Made by a program: the position numbers and the translations under genes. Positions 35,589 through 44,129 of a DNA stretch of 60,913 nt are shown piece after piece (positions within the stretch are counted from its first letter, which is position 1; each line of letters starts with the position of its first letter). This DNA comes from Candidatus Pelagibacter communis (GTDB taxonomy: Bacteria; Pseudomonadota; Alphaproteobacteria; Pelagibacterales; Pelagibacteraceae): NCBI RefSeq assembly GCF_001180205.1, contig NZ_CVSU01000021.1, positions 1 through 60,913 of the forward strand. The letters are read 5' to 3'. Under the pieces are notes generated by a model. The model was not told the origin of the DNA. It did no database searches and saw nothing but the letters and a program-made list of their open reading frames with translations.

Positions 35589-36334
35589 TAATTTTCATTA
35601 AATAATTTACCAAATCCTTCGACGGAATTATTTTTGTTTATTTTAACAAGCGTATCCCAAATTAAAGCCTGATTGCTAGATAAAACTGTAGTATTTAATT
35701 TTTTCTCTAATTTATCAATAATTGGCAATACTGGTAAAGCAGTACAAGAAACAAAGAGAGCCTCTGCTCCATTTAAATTTATTTCGGATAGAACATTAAA
35801 TAAATAATTCTGATCAACTTTTCCGATATCGTAATCAGCTTCTATATCAAAGTAAGAATTTGAAGTAACTTCAAACCCTTCGTTTTTAAAATATTCCAAA
35901 ACTTCATCGTTAAGTTTTTTGCTATAAGGTGTAAATAGACTTATCTTACTTATATTTAACTTCTTTAAAGCTTTAATTGCTGCGGTACTTGGAGTTGTCA
36001 CCTCTGCCATAGGTTTTGCAGCTTTTACTTTTTTCTCTATAGACTCATAACCTGCAGCTATTGTTCCAGAGGTACAGCCATAAACAACGCAATCGATATC
36101 CTGATCAGGTAATATATCTTTTGTTACCTCAGTTACTTTGTCTGACATTTTGATCAAGTTTTCTTTTGTTAGCGGGTTGTAGCATTCAATACGATTTACA
36201 AAAAAATCAACTTCTCTGTCTTTAATTACGTTTATAAAATCTCTTTCAATCATAAAATCGCTTGCAAGCGCAATAAGTCCAATTCTTGGATTTGATTTGG
36301 TGATGTATTTAGGATCTATTTTTGTTGAATTCAT
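35588..36334 (-). CDS. EutA-like Asp/Glu racemase / maleate isomerase superfamily protein
   Basis: A 248-residue protein of the aspartate/glutamate racemase fold. The paired cysteine motifs are VVYGCTSGTIAAG (near residue 86) and ALFVSCTALPVLP (near 196), each followed by Thr/Ser as in maleate isomerase and EutA. EutA-type proteins occur in ectoine-degradation clusters next to DoeA, as here. The reaction is probably racemisation, isomerisation or decarboxylation of a small acid. It is the first gene of the minus-strand run from 36334 to 29853, divergent from an exporter gene. Confidence 0.75.
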   Translation of the reverse strand: MNSTKIDPKYITKSNPRIGLIALASDFMIERDFINVIKDREVDFFVNRIECYNPLTKENLIKMSDKVTEVTKDILPDQDIDCVVYGCTSGTIAAGYESIEKKVKAAKPMAEVTTPSTAAIKALKKLNISKISLFTPYSKKLNDEVLEYFKNEGFEVTSNSYFDIEADYDIGKVDQNYLFNVLSEINLNGAEALFVSCTALPVLPIIDKLEKKLNTTVLSSNQALIWDTLVKINKNNSVEGFGKLFNEN

Positions 36335-36393
36335 ATTTTAAAAGGTGAATATATCAGAAGTTCTTTAATAATCATTAATATAAAAAAATAGGT

Positions 36394-37266
36394 ATGAATA
36401 TAAAAGATACTTTCGTAGCATCCTTGGTGCCTATTTTTTTAGGCTTTGGTTTTGTAATAGCTAAACCAGCATTTGAATCTTTTCCTCCTATTCTTTTAAT
36501 GGGTATCAGATTTACATTTGCTGCATCATTATTAATTTGGTGGTTTCCAATTCCAAGAGGATATTTAAAAAGAATTTTTGCTGCATCATTAGTCGCTAAT
36601 ACATTGCAATATAGCATTACGTATACTGGTTTAGATTTAATTGATGCATCGGCAGCAGTTCTTTTGGTTCAAACAGAAGTTCCGTTTGGAGTTATTTTTG
36701 CTTACTTCATGCTTAAAGAAAAACCAACTATTAGAGCTTTGATTGGTATAGCTATCGCTTTTGTTGGTGTTTATATTTTAACCGGATCTCCTAACTTGGA
36801 TGGAAAATTTATTGGAATTGGACTTACGATTTTAGGTTCAGCTGTATGGGCTCTTGGGCAAGTTATGGTCAAACCTTTAAGTAAAGAAATAAATCCTTTA
36901 GCGTTAGTTGCTTGGTTAGCATTATTCTCTGGACCAATATTAGTAATGTCATCTGCGATAATTGATGGAAATACAATTAATTATCTAACAAATGCAAAAT
37001 TTGATCATTGGATTATTGCAATTTATATAGGTTTCATCATGCAACCAATTACATACGGTTGTTTCTATTATGTTTTAAAAAATAACCCACTTTATAAAGT
37101 TCTACCGATTGTAACTATGGGGATACCACCAACCGGTTTATTGGCAGCAATATTTCTTTTAGGTGAAAAACCAACTTCAGAATTATTTATAGGTGGTACA
37201 ATAATCATAGTTGGTGTGATTTTAATTGTATTTACAAAAAACAAAAAGGAAGAGGAAATAAAATGA
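36394..37266 (+). CDS. EamA/DMT-family transporter
   Basis: A 290-residue membrane protein with ten hydrophobic helices arranged as two EamA repeats (first ends AIAFVGVYILTGSP; second ends GGTIIIVGVILIVFTKN). The glycine/alanine-rich repeat ends match drug/metabolite exporters. It overlaps the start of the next gene by four bases (ATGA). Substrate unknown; export of an intermediate or import of a solute related to the neighbouring dehydrogenases is possible. Confidence 0.82.
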   Translation: MNIKDTFVASLVPIFLGFGFVIAKPAFESFPPILLMGIRFTFAASLLIWWFPIPRGYLKRIFAASLVANTLQYSITYTGLDLIDASAAVLLVQTEVPFGVIFAYFMLKEKPTIRALIGIAIAFVGVYILTGSPNLDGKFIGIGLTILGSAVWALGQVMVKPLSKEINPLALVAWLALFSGPILVMSSAIIDGNTINYLTNAKFDHWIIAIYIGFIMQPITYGCFYYVLKNNPLYKVLPIVTMGIPPTGLLAAIFLLGEKPTSELFIGGTIIIVGVILIVFTKNKKEEEIK

Positions 37267-38204
37267 AAATTGGATTTATTGGTTTAGGTAATGTTGGAGG
37301 AAAACTTGCTGGAAGTTTATTAAGAAATAACTTTGATCTTACAGTAAGAGATATAGATGAAAATTTAACAAATTCCTTGAGAGAATTAGGTGCTAAGGTA
37401 GCAAAATCACCAAAAGAATTAGCAGAAAAAACTGATTTAATAATTACCTCTCTTCCTTCCCCTGAAGTATCCGCTGAAGTGATGGAGGCTGATGACGGAA
37501 TTATAAATGGACTGTCAGAGAATAAAATTTGGTTAGAAATGAGTACAACAGATGAAAACGAAGTTAAAAGACTTGGTGACAGGGTAATATCAAAAAAAGC
37601 TATCCCTTTGGATGGACCTGTGAGTGGTGGATGTCATAGAGCAGCAACAGGTAATATTGCTATATTCGTGGGTGGAGAAAGAAAAGCATTTGAAAAAATT
37701 TTACCTGTATTAACTGTTATGGGGAGAAAAATATTGCACACTGGTGAGCTTGGTACAGCAAGTGTATTAAAAGTAATTACAAATTATCTAGCATCTGCGC
37801 ATTTAGTTGCATTAGGTGAGGCTTGGACTGTAGCAAAAAAATCTAATTTAGATTTAGCAAAAACTTATAAAGGGATTACTATTTCCTCTGGTAATTCATT
37901 TGTGCATGAAACTGAAAGTCAGGTTATATTAAATGGATCTTATAATATAAACTTTACAATGGATTTGGTTTTAAAAGACACAAGTTTATTTGATAATCTT
38001 GCAAAAAAAATAAATGCTCCTTTAGAAATTTCTCCACAAATAGTTGAAATTTTCAAAGATGGAAAAAAAAAATATGGTTCTAGAGCTTGGTCATCAATGA
38101 TTGTGAAAAGGATGGAGGATTTAAATGATATTAATTTTAGAGCTAATGGTTTTCCTGATGAGTTGGTTGATAGCGAACCTGAGGAAAAAGGATATGAAAT
38201 TTAA
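37263..38204 (+). CDS. 3-hydroxyisobutyrate dehydrogenase-family reductase
   Basis: A 313-residue beta-hydroxyacid dehydrogenase. The NAD(P) motif GFIGLGNVGGKLAGSLL is at the N-terminus, substrate loop LDGPVSGGCHRAATGNIAIFVGG near residue 120, and the catalytic Lys in LKVITNYLASAHLVALGEA near residue 172. Family members oxidise 3-hydroxyacids to semialdehydes (3-hydroxyisobutyrate, tartronate semialdehyde, gamma-hydroxybutyrate). Directly upstream of an ALDH, it could supply that enzyme's aldehyde. Exact substrate not determinable. Confidence 0.82.
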   Translation: MKIGFIGLGNVGGKLAGSLLRNNFDLTVRDIDENLTNSLRELGAKVAKSPKELAEKTDLIITSLPSPEVSAEVMEADDGIINGLSENKIWLEMSTTDENEVKRLGDRVISKKAIPLDGPVSGGCHRAATGNIAIFVGGERKAFEKILPVLTVMGRKILHTGELGTASVLKVITNYLASAHLVALGEAWTVAKKSNLDLAKTYKGITISSGNSFVHETESQVILNGSYNINFTMDLVLKDTSLFDNLAKKINAPLEISPQIVEIFKDGKKKYGSRAWSSMIVKRMEDLNDINFRANGFPDELVDSEPEEKGYEI

Positions 38205-38224
38205 TTAATGTGTTAAGATAAAAA

Positions 38225-39655
38225 ATGTTAGATAAAAGAAAATTTTACATAAATGGTCAATGGGTTGATCCAATTAAAAAAAATGATTTTGAAGTCATTA
38301 ATCCATGCAATGAAGATCCGTTTGCTGTTATTTCTTTAGGTTCAAAAGAGGATACAGATTTAGCTGTCAAATCAGCAAAAAATGCCTTTAATACTTGGAA
38401 AGAAACTAGCAAGAAAGAAAGGCTCAGTTTACTTGAAAAATTATCATCAGTTTATAAAAAAAGATTTAATGAAATGGCTGAGGCTATTTCTCTTGAAATG
38501 GGTGCACCAATAGATTGGGCAACAGATGTTCAAACAGCTTCAGGGAAAGATCATTTAGATGATTTTATTTTAAGATTAAAAAATTTTAAATTTGATGAAC
38601 ACTTTGATAATAAATCAAATAATCATATCTATTATGAGCCAATTGGAGTTTGTGGATTAATCACACCGTGGAATTGGCCAATTAATCAAATTGCTTTAAA
38701 AGTTGTTCCTGCATTCGCAACTGGATGTACAATGATTTTAAAACCATCAGAAATTGCTCCTATTTCTGGAATGCTATTTGCAGAAATGATTGATGAAGCA
38801 GGTTTTCCAAAAGGTGTATTTAATTTGGTAAATGGAGACGGTGCAGGAGTGGGAACCCACATTTCAAGCCACCCTGAAATTGATATGGTTTCTTTCACGG
38901 GTTCAACAAGAGCAGGAAGATTAATTTCAAAAAATGCTGCTGAAACAATTAAAAGAGTTTGTCTTGAATTAGGTGGAAAAGGTGGAAATATTGTTTTTGC
39001 TGATAGTTATAAAGATGCAGTAAGAGACGGTATTAGAAATGTAATGAGCAATTCTGGTCAATCTTGTGATGCACCAACAAGGATGCTTGTTGAAAAATCA
39101 ATTTATGAAAGAGCTGTTAAAGAAGCTGTTGATGAAGCAAACAAAATTAAAGTTGATCAAGCTTCAAAAAAGGGAGATCATATAGGACCAGTAATTTCTA
39201 AAATTCAATATGATAAAATTATAGATCTTATTGAAAGTGGAATTTCTGAAGGCGCAACTCTTGCAGCAGGTGGACCTGAGTTACCAAACGGTTTGAACAA
39301 AGGTTACTTCATCAAACCAACTATATTTACAGATGTAACTAATGAAATGAGAATTGCTAAAGAAGAAATTTTTGGACCTGTATTATCTATAATTCCCTTT
39401 GAAACTGAAGATGAGGCGGTCAATATTGTAAACGATACTTCTTATGGTCTTGGAAATTATTTGCAAACTGAAGACAGAGAAAAAGCACACAGAGTTGCTA
39501 AAAAATTAAGATCTGGATGTGTTTACATTAATGGAAATGGAGCAGATGCCGGAACTCCGTTTGGTGGTTACAGACAATCAGGTAATGGGAGAGAAGGAGG
39601 TGTTTGGGGCCTTGAGGAATATCTTGAAGTGAAGAATGTTACTGGTTGGAATTAA
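38225..39655 (+). CDS. NAD(P)-dependent aldehyde dehydrogenase (second paralogue)
   Basis: A 476-residue ALDH with ITPWNWPINQIALK, SFTGSTRAGRLIS, LELGGKGGNIV, the catalytic Cys in NSGQSCDAPTRML and EEIFGPVLSIIPF. It is closely related to the protein at 23759-25192, so the two are in-genome paralogues with different operon partners. It follows a hydroxyacid dehydrogenase and converges with a gamma-butyrobetaine-hydroxylase-like gene; the last 17 bases overlap. An amino- or trimethylamino-aldehyde substrate is an inference from context. Confidence 0.87.
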   Translation: MLDKRKFYINGQWVDPIKKNDFEVINPCNEDPFAVISLGSKEDTDLAVKSAKNAFNTWKETSKKERLSLLEKLSSVYKKRFNEMAEAISLEMGAPIDWATDVQTASGKDHLDDFILRLKNFKFDEHFDNKSNNHIYYEPIGVCGLITPWNWPINQIALKVVPAFATGCTMILKPSEIAPISGMLFAEMIDEAGFPKGVFNLVNGDGAGVGTHISSHPEIDMVSFTGSTRAGRLISKNAAETIKRVCLELGGKGGNIVFADSYKDAVRDGIRNVMSNSGQSCDAPTRMLVEKSIYERAVKEAVDEANKIKVDQASKKGDHIGPVISKIQYDKIIDLIESGISEGATLAAGGPELPNGLNKGYFIKPTIFTDVTNEMRIAKEEIFGPVLSIIPFETEDEAVNIVNDTSYGLGNYLQTEDREKAHRVAKKLRSGCVYINGNGADAGTPFGGYRQSGNGREGGVWGLEEYLEVKNVTGWN

Positions 39656-40790
39656 CAGAATTTTTTAAATATCTTAGTCTCCCAATAATTTCATCTCGAT
39701 CCATGTAATAACCTTGTAAATGTCTATGTCCTGAGTTTGGATCATATTCAGTTCTACCGTGTAATAATCTTCTATTGTTAAAAGAAAAAATATCACCTTG
39801 TTCTAATCTAAATTTAATCTGGAATTGATCGTCATGAAGTAAATTTCCAAATCGGTGATGAGCTTTGTAAACTTTATCCATCAAATCAGGATGACAGTCT
39901 AAAGCATCCATAGTTGCTACGCTAAACCGAATATCATGGTAATCATTATCTTTGGTTAGAGATATCGCGGGTGCGTAATAACTTCTAACAGACTCTTGTG
40001 TATAATCCATGTCTCTAAATTTTAAATGAACGTTTACTAGTGTATCAAATATTTCTTTATCATTTTTTCTTAAATAATCTGCAACTGCAAAGCCATCTAC
40101 AGCAGATGAGTCTCCTCCTGTTGCAGAATTAACTAAACAATGAAGAAATTGATAACCAGGTGGTGTTTCAAACCATGGTAAATCCATATGATTTCTTAGG
40201 GCGTGTGCTGTGTAAGCAGAATTATTTGGTTTAGGAATGTTAATTACTTCAAAAGGTGTTTTAAAAAAAGTTTCCCTAGTATGGCTAATTCTATTTAAAA
40301 TTTTAAATCCAGAATTATTTTCAGTTGGAGCATTTTTTACTATAGCAATTCCAGTATGATGTAAAAGCTCTAACCATCTGACAAGCCCCTCATCTGAACT
40401 CATAATTTCATCATGTTCAATCTCAATTGACTTCAGATCATTTTGTAAAGAGTTGTCCCAAAGTTGATATGGAGATTTATATTCTAAATTATTTTTTATA
40501 GTATAGCAGTTTTCTCTTAACCAATTTTGGTCATAATAACTTACGTGGTCTCCTTCACTCCATTCAATTTCAAGCTTACCTTCATTATTTACTGCAAATT
40601 TTTTTGGATTAATATTATTTGATACTTTTAAAATATTAAACATTCTATGACGAGAGTCTTTATCATGTGCAGTTGGACAGTTGTCTCTTAGCCATAAATA
40701 ATTAAATTTACTTTTTTTTCCGTCACTCCAGTCAACTTCTAAATTTGTAGAATTTTTAGTTATATTTTTAATTGTAAAATTTTGTTCCAT
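39639..40790 (-). CDS. Gamma-butyrobetaine hydroxylase-like Fe(II)/2-oxoglutarate dioxygenase
   Basis: A 383-residue protein with the two-domain order of gamma-butyrobetaine/trimethyllysine dioxygenases. The N-terminal DUF971-like domain has YLWLRDNCPTAHDKDSRHR. The TauD-like catalytic domain has Fe ligands in LRNHMDLPW (HxD) and the distal His in NNRRLLHGRTEY, plus the 2OG-binding Arg in GHRHLQGYYMDRDEI. The family hydroxylates gamma-butyrobetaine to carnitine or trimethyllysine. A ProV-like ATPase and a thioesterase nearby are consistent with quaternary-amine metabolism. Its start overlaps the class II aldolase stop (TAATG). Confidence 0.8.
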   Translation of the reverse strand: MEQNFTIKNITKNSTNLEVDWSDGKKSKFNYLWLRDNCPTAHDKDSRHRMFNILKVSNNINPKKFAVNNEGKLEIEWSEGDHVSYYDQNWLRENCYTIKNNLEYKSPYQLWDNSLQNDLKSIEIEHDEIMSSDEGLVRWLELLHHTGIAIVKNAPTENNSGFKILNRISHTRETFFKTPFEVINIPKPNNSAYTAHALRNHMDLPWFETPPGYQFLHCLVNSATGGDSSAVDGFAVADYLRKNDKEIFDTLVNVHLKFRDMDYTQESVRSYYAPAISLTKDNDYHDIRFSVATMDALDCHPDLMDKVYKAHHRFGNLLHDDQFQIKFRLEQGDIFSFNNRRLLHGRTEYDPNSGHRHLQGYYMDRDEIIGRLRYLKNSVNSNQ

Positions 40791-41521
40791 TAATTTTTAT
40801 AATTTGAATGTTCTCTTTCTAGTTTTCTTAATAAAGCAGCCCACTCTGTTTTTCCATCATAATTATAATCATCAGAGTCACTCATGTTTTCCCAGAAATA
40901 TGCAGCTTTCTGTTTATCTATTTCATGTTTGTTTAAACCCATAGCAAGATTTTTTACCTGAACTGAACATGCTTGCTCTAGATAATAAGCTCTGAAAAAT
41001 GCTTCTGCAGCAGTTTTTCCTACTGTGTAATATCCATGATTTCTTGTAATCAAAATGTCGTGTTTGCTAATTAGGTTTTCAAACTTGATTCCAAATTCTT
41101 TATCCTCAACAAATTCATAATCAATATATCCAACAAGATGATTTAAATAAACTGCGGCCTGTGAAAGATACATCAAACCTTCTTTGGTACCTCCAACTGC
41201 CATTACATCATTAGCATGTCCGTGAACATAAAAGTTTACATCATTTCTTTTATTAAAAATCCATTGAGCAAGATTAATACATCCATCATTTAACCAAGGT
41301 CCGTCTGAATCTAATTTTTTTCCATTTTGATCAATTTTAACTAAAGATGAAGCGGTAATTTCTTCATAAAACATTCCATATGGATGAACGAAAGAACAAT
41401 TCTTATCTTCAGCAGATCTTGCCCCTGCACATTGGTTAGCAAGGTCTGTCATGCCGTACATATGTAAAATTCTATAGAGAGCAGACAACTCTAGTCGCAC
41501 ATCTTTATCTGTTTGCGCCAT
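40790..41521 (-). CDS. Class II aldolase/adducin family protein
   Basis: A 243-residue zinc-dependent class II aldolase-fold protein. Metal ligands are in NFYVHGHANDVMAVGG and ITRNHGYYTVGKTAAEAFF; the N-terminal motif is MTDLANQCAGARS. Family activities include fuculose-phosphate aldolase and decarboxylases. Translational coupling with the dioxygenase suggests it cleaves or decarboxylates the hydroxylated product, but this is inference. It is divergent from the ProV-like gene over a 125-base regulatory gap. Confidence 0.78.
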   Translation of the reverse strand: MAQTDKDVRLELSALYRILHMYGMTDLANQCAGARSAEDKNCSFVHPYGMFYEEITASSLVKIDQNGKKLDSDGPWLNDGCINLAQWIFNKRNDVNFYVHGHANDVMAVGGTKEGLMYLSQAAVYLNHLVGYIDYEFVEDKEFGIKFENLISKHDILITRNHGYYTVGKTAAEAFFRAYYLEQACSVQVKNLAMGLNKHEIDKQKAAYFWENMSDSDDYNYDGKTEWAALLRKLEREHSNYKN

Positions 41522-41646
41522 ATATAAAATTCTTATTTAAAAAATAAGCAAAAGCAAATAAATACAACTGTTATTTCTTAAAACAATTATAAGTTGTATA
41601 ATATTTGTTTTACATATGATGATTGTAACTGTTAGAACATTACATC
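41522..41646. promoter_or_regulatory. Divergent regulatory region with small repeats
   Basis: This 125-base gap separates the class II aldolase (-) from the ProV-like gene (+). It contains a TATAAT at 41597-41602 in the plus direction, an inverted repeat CTTATTT/AAATAAG (41532-41548), a wider inverted repeat TACAACT/AGTTGTA (41563-41569 and 41592-41598) and a direct repeat AACTGTTA (41566-41573 and 41627-41634). Such spacing could serve a dimeric regulator, although AT-rich repeats also arise by chance. Confidence 0.35.
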
Positions 41647-42672
41647 ATGTCAAAAATTGAGATCAACAACGTATACAAAATTTTTGGAAACAACCCTTCT
41701 TCTGTACTGCCAATGGTAAAAGATGGTGCAACAAAAGACGAAATTTTAGAGCAAACTGGTCATACCGTTGGATTAGACAATGTTTCGCTTAAAATTGAAG
41801 AAGGAGAAACCTTTGTTTGTATGGGTTTATCAGGATCAGGAAAATCAACACTAATAAGACATTTAAATAGACTAATCGATCCAACAGATGGTGAAATTTT
41901 AGTTGAGGGCACGAATGTAATGTCACTTGATAAAGAAAAGCTTATTGAATTTAGAAGACATAAAATGAGCATGGTGTTTCAAAGATTTGGTTTATTCCCG
42001 CATAAAACAGTAATTCAAAATGTTGGTTACGGACTAGAAATGCAAGGAAAAGGTGAAGATGAGAGAAATAAAATCTCAATGGAAAAAATCGATGCAGTTG
42101 GTCTAACTGGTTTTGAAAATCAATACCCTGCCCAATTATCAGGAGGAATGCAGCAACGTGTTGGTTTAGCAAGAGCATTAGCTACTGATACAGATATTAT
42201 GTTAATGGATGAAGCTTTCAGCGCTCTAGATCCTCTGATCAGAAGTGATATGCAAAAACAATTAATTGATCTTCAAGCAGAACTAAAAAAAACAATTGTA
42301 TTTATTACTCACGATCTAGATGAATCATTAAGATTAGGTGATCATATCGGGATATTAAACTCTGGAAAATTAGTCCAAGTAGGAACTCCCGAGGAAATTA
42401 TTATGAACCCTGCTGATGATTATGTAAAAGCTTTTGTAAAAGATGTGAACAGGGCAAAAGTAATCAAGGCAAAAATTATTATGAAAACTGCTGATCAAGC
42501 TAATGATATAGATAAATCAAACTTAATAAAAGTAAATGAAGATGAATTTATAGAGGATTTTTTACCAAAAATCGTATGCTCTGATTCAAATTGTGAAGTG
42601 GTTGATAAAAGTGGAAATGTAAAAGGATACATTTCAAATCAAGAATTACAGTCTTCATTAACAAGATCATAA
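41647..42672 (+). CDS. proV: ProV-like ABC ATP-binding protein (glycine betaine/proline type)
   Basis: A 341-residue ATPase of the ProV/OpuA type: DNVSLKIEEGETFVCMGLSGSGKST, FQRFGLFPHKTV, signature LSGGMQQRVGLARAL, LMDEAFSALDP and ITHDLDESLRLGDHIG. The N-terminal extension NNVYKIFGNNP is characteristic. A partial C-terminal CBS-like region follows (residues ~275-341). The permease (ProW) and binding protein (ProX) are not in the window, so this ATPase works with distant partners or is orphaned. A hotdog thioesterase starts two bases downstream. Confidence 0.85.
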   Translation: MSKIEINNVYKIFGNNPSSVLPMVKDGATKDEILEQTGHTVGLDNVSLKIEEGETFVCMGLSGSGKSTLIRHLNRLIDPTDGEILVEGTNVMSLDKEKLIEFRRHKMSMVFQRFGLFPHKTVIQNVGYGLEMQGKGEDERNKISMEKIDAVGLTGFENQYPAQLSGGMQQRVGLARALATDTDIMLMDEAFSALDPLIRSDMQKQLIDLQAELKKTIVFITHDLDESLRLGDHIGILNSGKLVQVGTPEEIIMNPADDYVKAFVKDVNRAKVIKAKIIMKTADQANDIDKSNLIKVNEDEFIEDFLPKIVCSDSNCEVVDKSGNVKGYISNQELQSSLTRS

Positions 42673-42673
42673 A

Positions 42674-43135
42674 GTGTTATTAAAAAATTTCGAAGTAAAA
42701 AAGGAATGGGTTGATTACAACAACCACATGAACATGGCTTATTATGTTCTTGTTTTTGATCAAGCATGGGAAGTTGCACTTGAAAAATTTAAAATGGGAG
42801 GAACTGCAGCAAAAAATCTTGATAGGAGCACTATGGTTGTTGAGACAAATACTAAATACTTAAACGAAGTTAAAGAAGGTGAAAAAGTAAATGTTAATCT
42901 AACCTATTTCGACCACGACAAAAAAAGACTTCATTTAAAGATGGAAATGATTTCTCAAAAAACTAATAAAATTTCAGCTTCTATGGAATGGATATCGCTG
43001 TATATAGATTTAAGTAAAAGGAAAGTCACAGAATTTGAGGAAGAAAAAGTAAAATTAATGAGAGACTTTATTGAACAAAATAAGTCAAAATTTTCAAACG
43101 AAGGTCTTCTATTCACCTCTAAATTGAAGAAATAA
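42674..43135 (+). CDS. Hotdog-fold thioesterase (betainyl-CoA thioesterase-like)
   Basis: A 153-residue 4-hydroxybenzoyl-CoA-thioesterase-type protein. KKEWVDYNNHMNMAYYVLVFDQAWE carries the hotdog helix and active-site region. The start is GTG, one base after the proV stop. Small thioesterases of this type, with the motif HMN near the N-terminus, act as betainyl-CoA thioesterase in bacterial carnitine degradation. Linkage to a betaine-type ATPase and a gamma-butyrobetaine-hydroxylase-like gene makes that role attractive. General acyl-CoA thioesterase is the alternative. Confidence 0.72.
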   Translation: MLLKNFEVKKEWVDYNNHMNMAYYVLVFDQAWEVALEKFKMGGTAAKNLDRSTMVVETNTKYLNEVKEGEKVNVNLTYFDHDKKRLHLKMEMISQKTNKISASMEWISLYIDLSKRKVTEFEEEKVKLMRDFIEQNKSKFSNEGLLFTSKLKK

Positions 43136-43175
43136 TTAAATTTTCGAGAGATTTTTTTTTTGATATAGGTGCATA

Positions 43176-44129
43176 ATGAGCACTGATAATAACTCAAAAG
43201 GAATTCTTTTAATAATTGCAGCAATGACATTGTTTGCAATGCAAGACTCTTTAATTAAATTTATTTTTGAAAAAGCAGCTTTATATGAAATATTTTTTGG
43301 AAGGTATTTAGTTGCTGCAATTTTGCTGTTTTGTTACATCAAATTTAGAGGTCAAAAAGTTTCTTTAAAAACTTATTATCCTTTTTTAACGTTTGTTAGA
43401 GTAATTCTTCATTTTTTAGCCTTTTCTGCATTCTTTATTTCTTTAACGTATATGCCTTTAGCTACAGCAAATGCTTTATTTTTCTCATGTCCATTTTTCG
43501 TCTCAATTTTTGCAAAATTTTTTTTGAAAGAATTTATTGGTATCAGAAGATGGTCTGCAATTGTGTTTGGTTTTATAGGTGTGTTTATTGTTCTAAATCC
43601 AAACTTTGATGATTTTGAATATAAAAGTCTACTACCAGTTTTGTGCGCATTTTTTTATGCAGCTTCAATGACAATAACAAAATATACGTCTGATAAAGAT
43701 GATGTTAATACTCAACTTTTTTATTTCTACCTAATAGCACTAATACTTTGTGGTATTATCTTTGTTTTTATGGGCAATGGTCAACTTAACGATCCTAATT
43801 TTGACCCCACTACTCAATTTATATTCAGAGAATGGTTTTCTAACTTTGATTATACTTGGAAGTTTATTTTATTTTTTGGTTTTGCTGCATCGATTGCATT
43901 TGTATGTATTTTTTCAGCGTATATAGTTGCTTCACCATCTGTTGTTTCATTGTTCGAATATTCTTTAATTATAATGTCGATGATCCCTGGTTATTTTCTA
44001 TTTAACGAAATACCTTCGGCTAGAACTTTCATTGGAGTTGCGTGCATAATAGCAGCTGGAATTTATATTTATATGAGAGAGAGAGTTAGAGATCAATATA
44101 TTGCAACTGAAACTCCAGTAAGAAGATGA
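43176..44129 (+). CDS. EamA/DMT-family transporter (second)
   Basis: A 317-residue membrane protein with ten hydrophobic helices in two EamA repeats; SLTYMPLATANALFFSCPFFVSIFAKFFLKE and the symmetry-related SPSVVSLFEYSLIIMSMIPGYFLFNE are typical. It is distinct from the transporter at 36394. Its stop overlaps the start of the following 2OG oxygenase by four bases, so the pair is coupled. Substrate unknown. Confidence 0.82.
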   Translation: MSTDNNSKGILLIIAAMTLFAMQDSLIKFIFEKAALYEIFFGRYLVAAILLFCYIKFRGQKVSLKTYYPFLTFVRVILHFLAFSAFFISLTYMPLATANALFFSCPFFVSIFAKFFLKEFIGIRRWSAIVFGFIGVFIVLNPNFDDFEYKSLLPVLCAFFYAASMTITKYTSDKDDVNTQLFYFYLIALILCGIIFVFMGNGQLNDPNFDPTTQFIFREWFSNFDYTWKFILFFGFAASIAFVCIFSAYIVASPSVVSLFEYSLIIMSMIPGYFLFNEIPSARTFIGVACIIAAGIYIYMRERVRDQYIATETPVRR

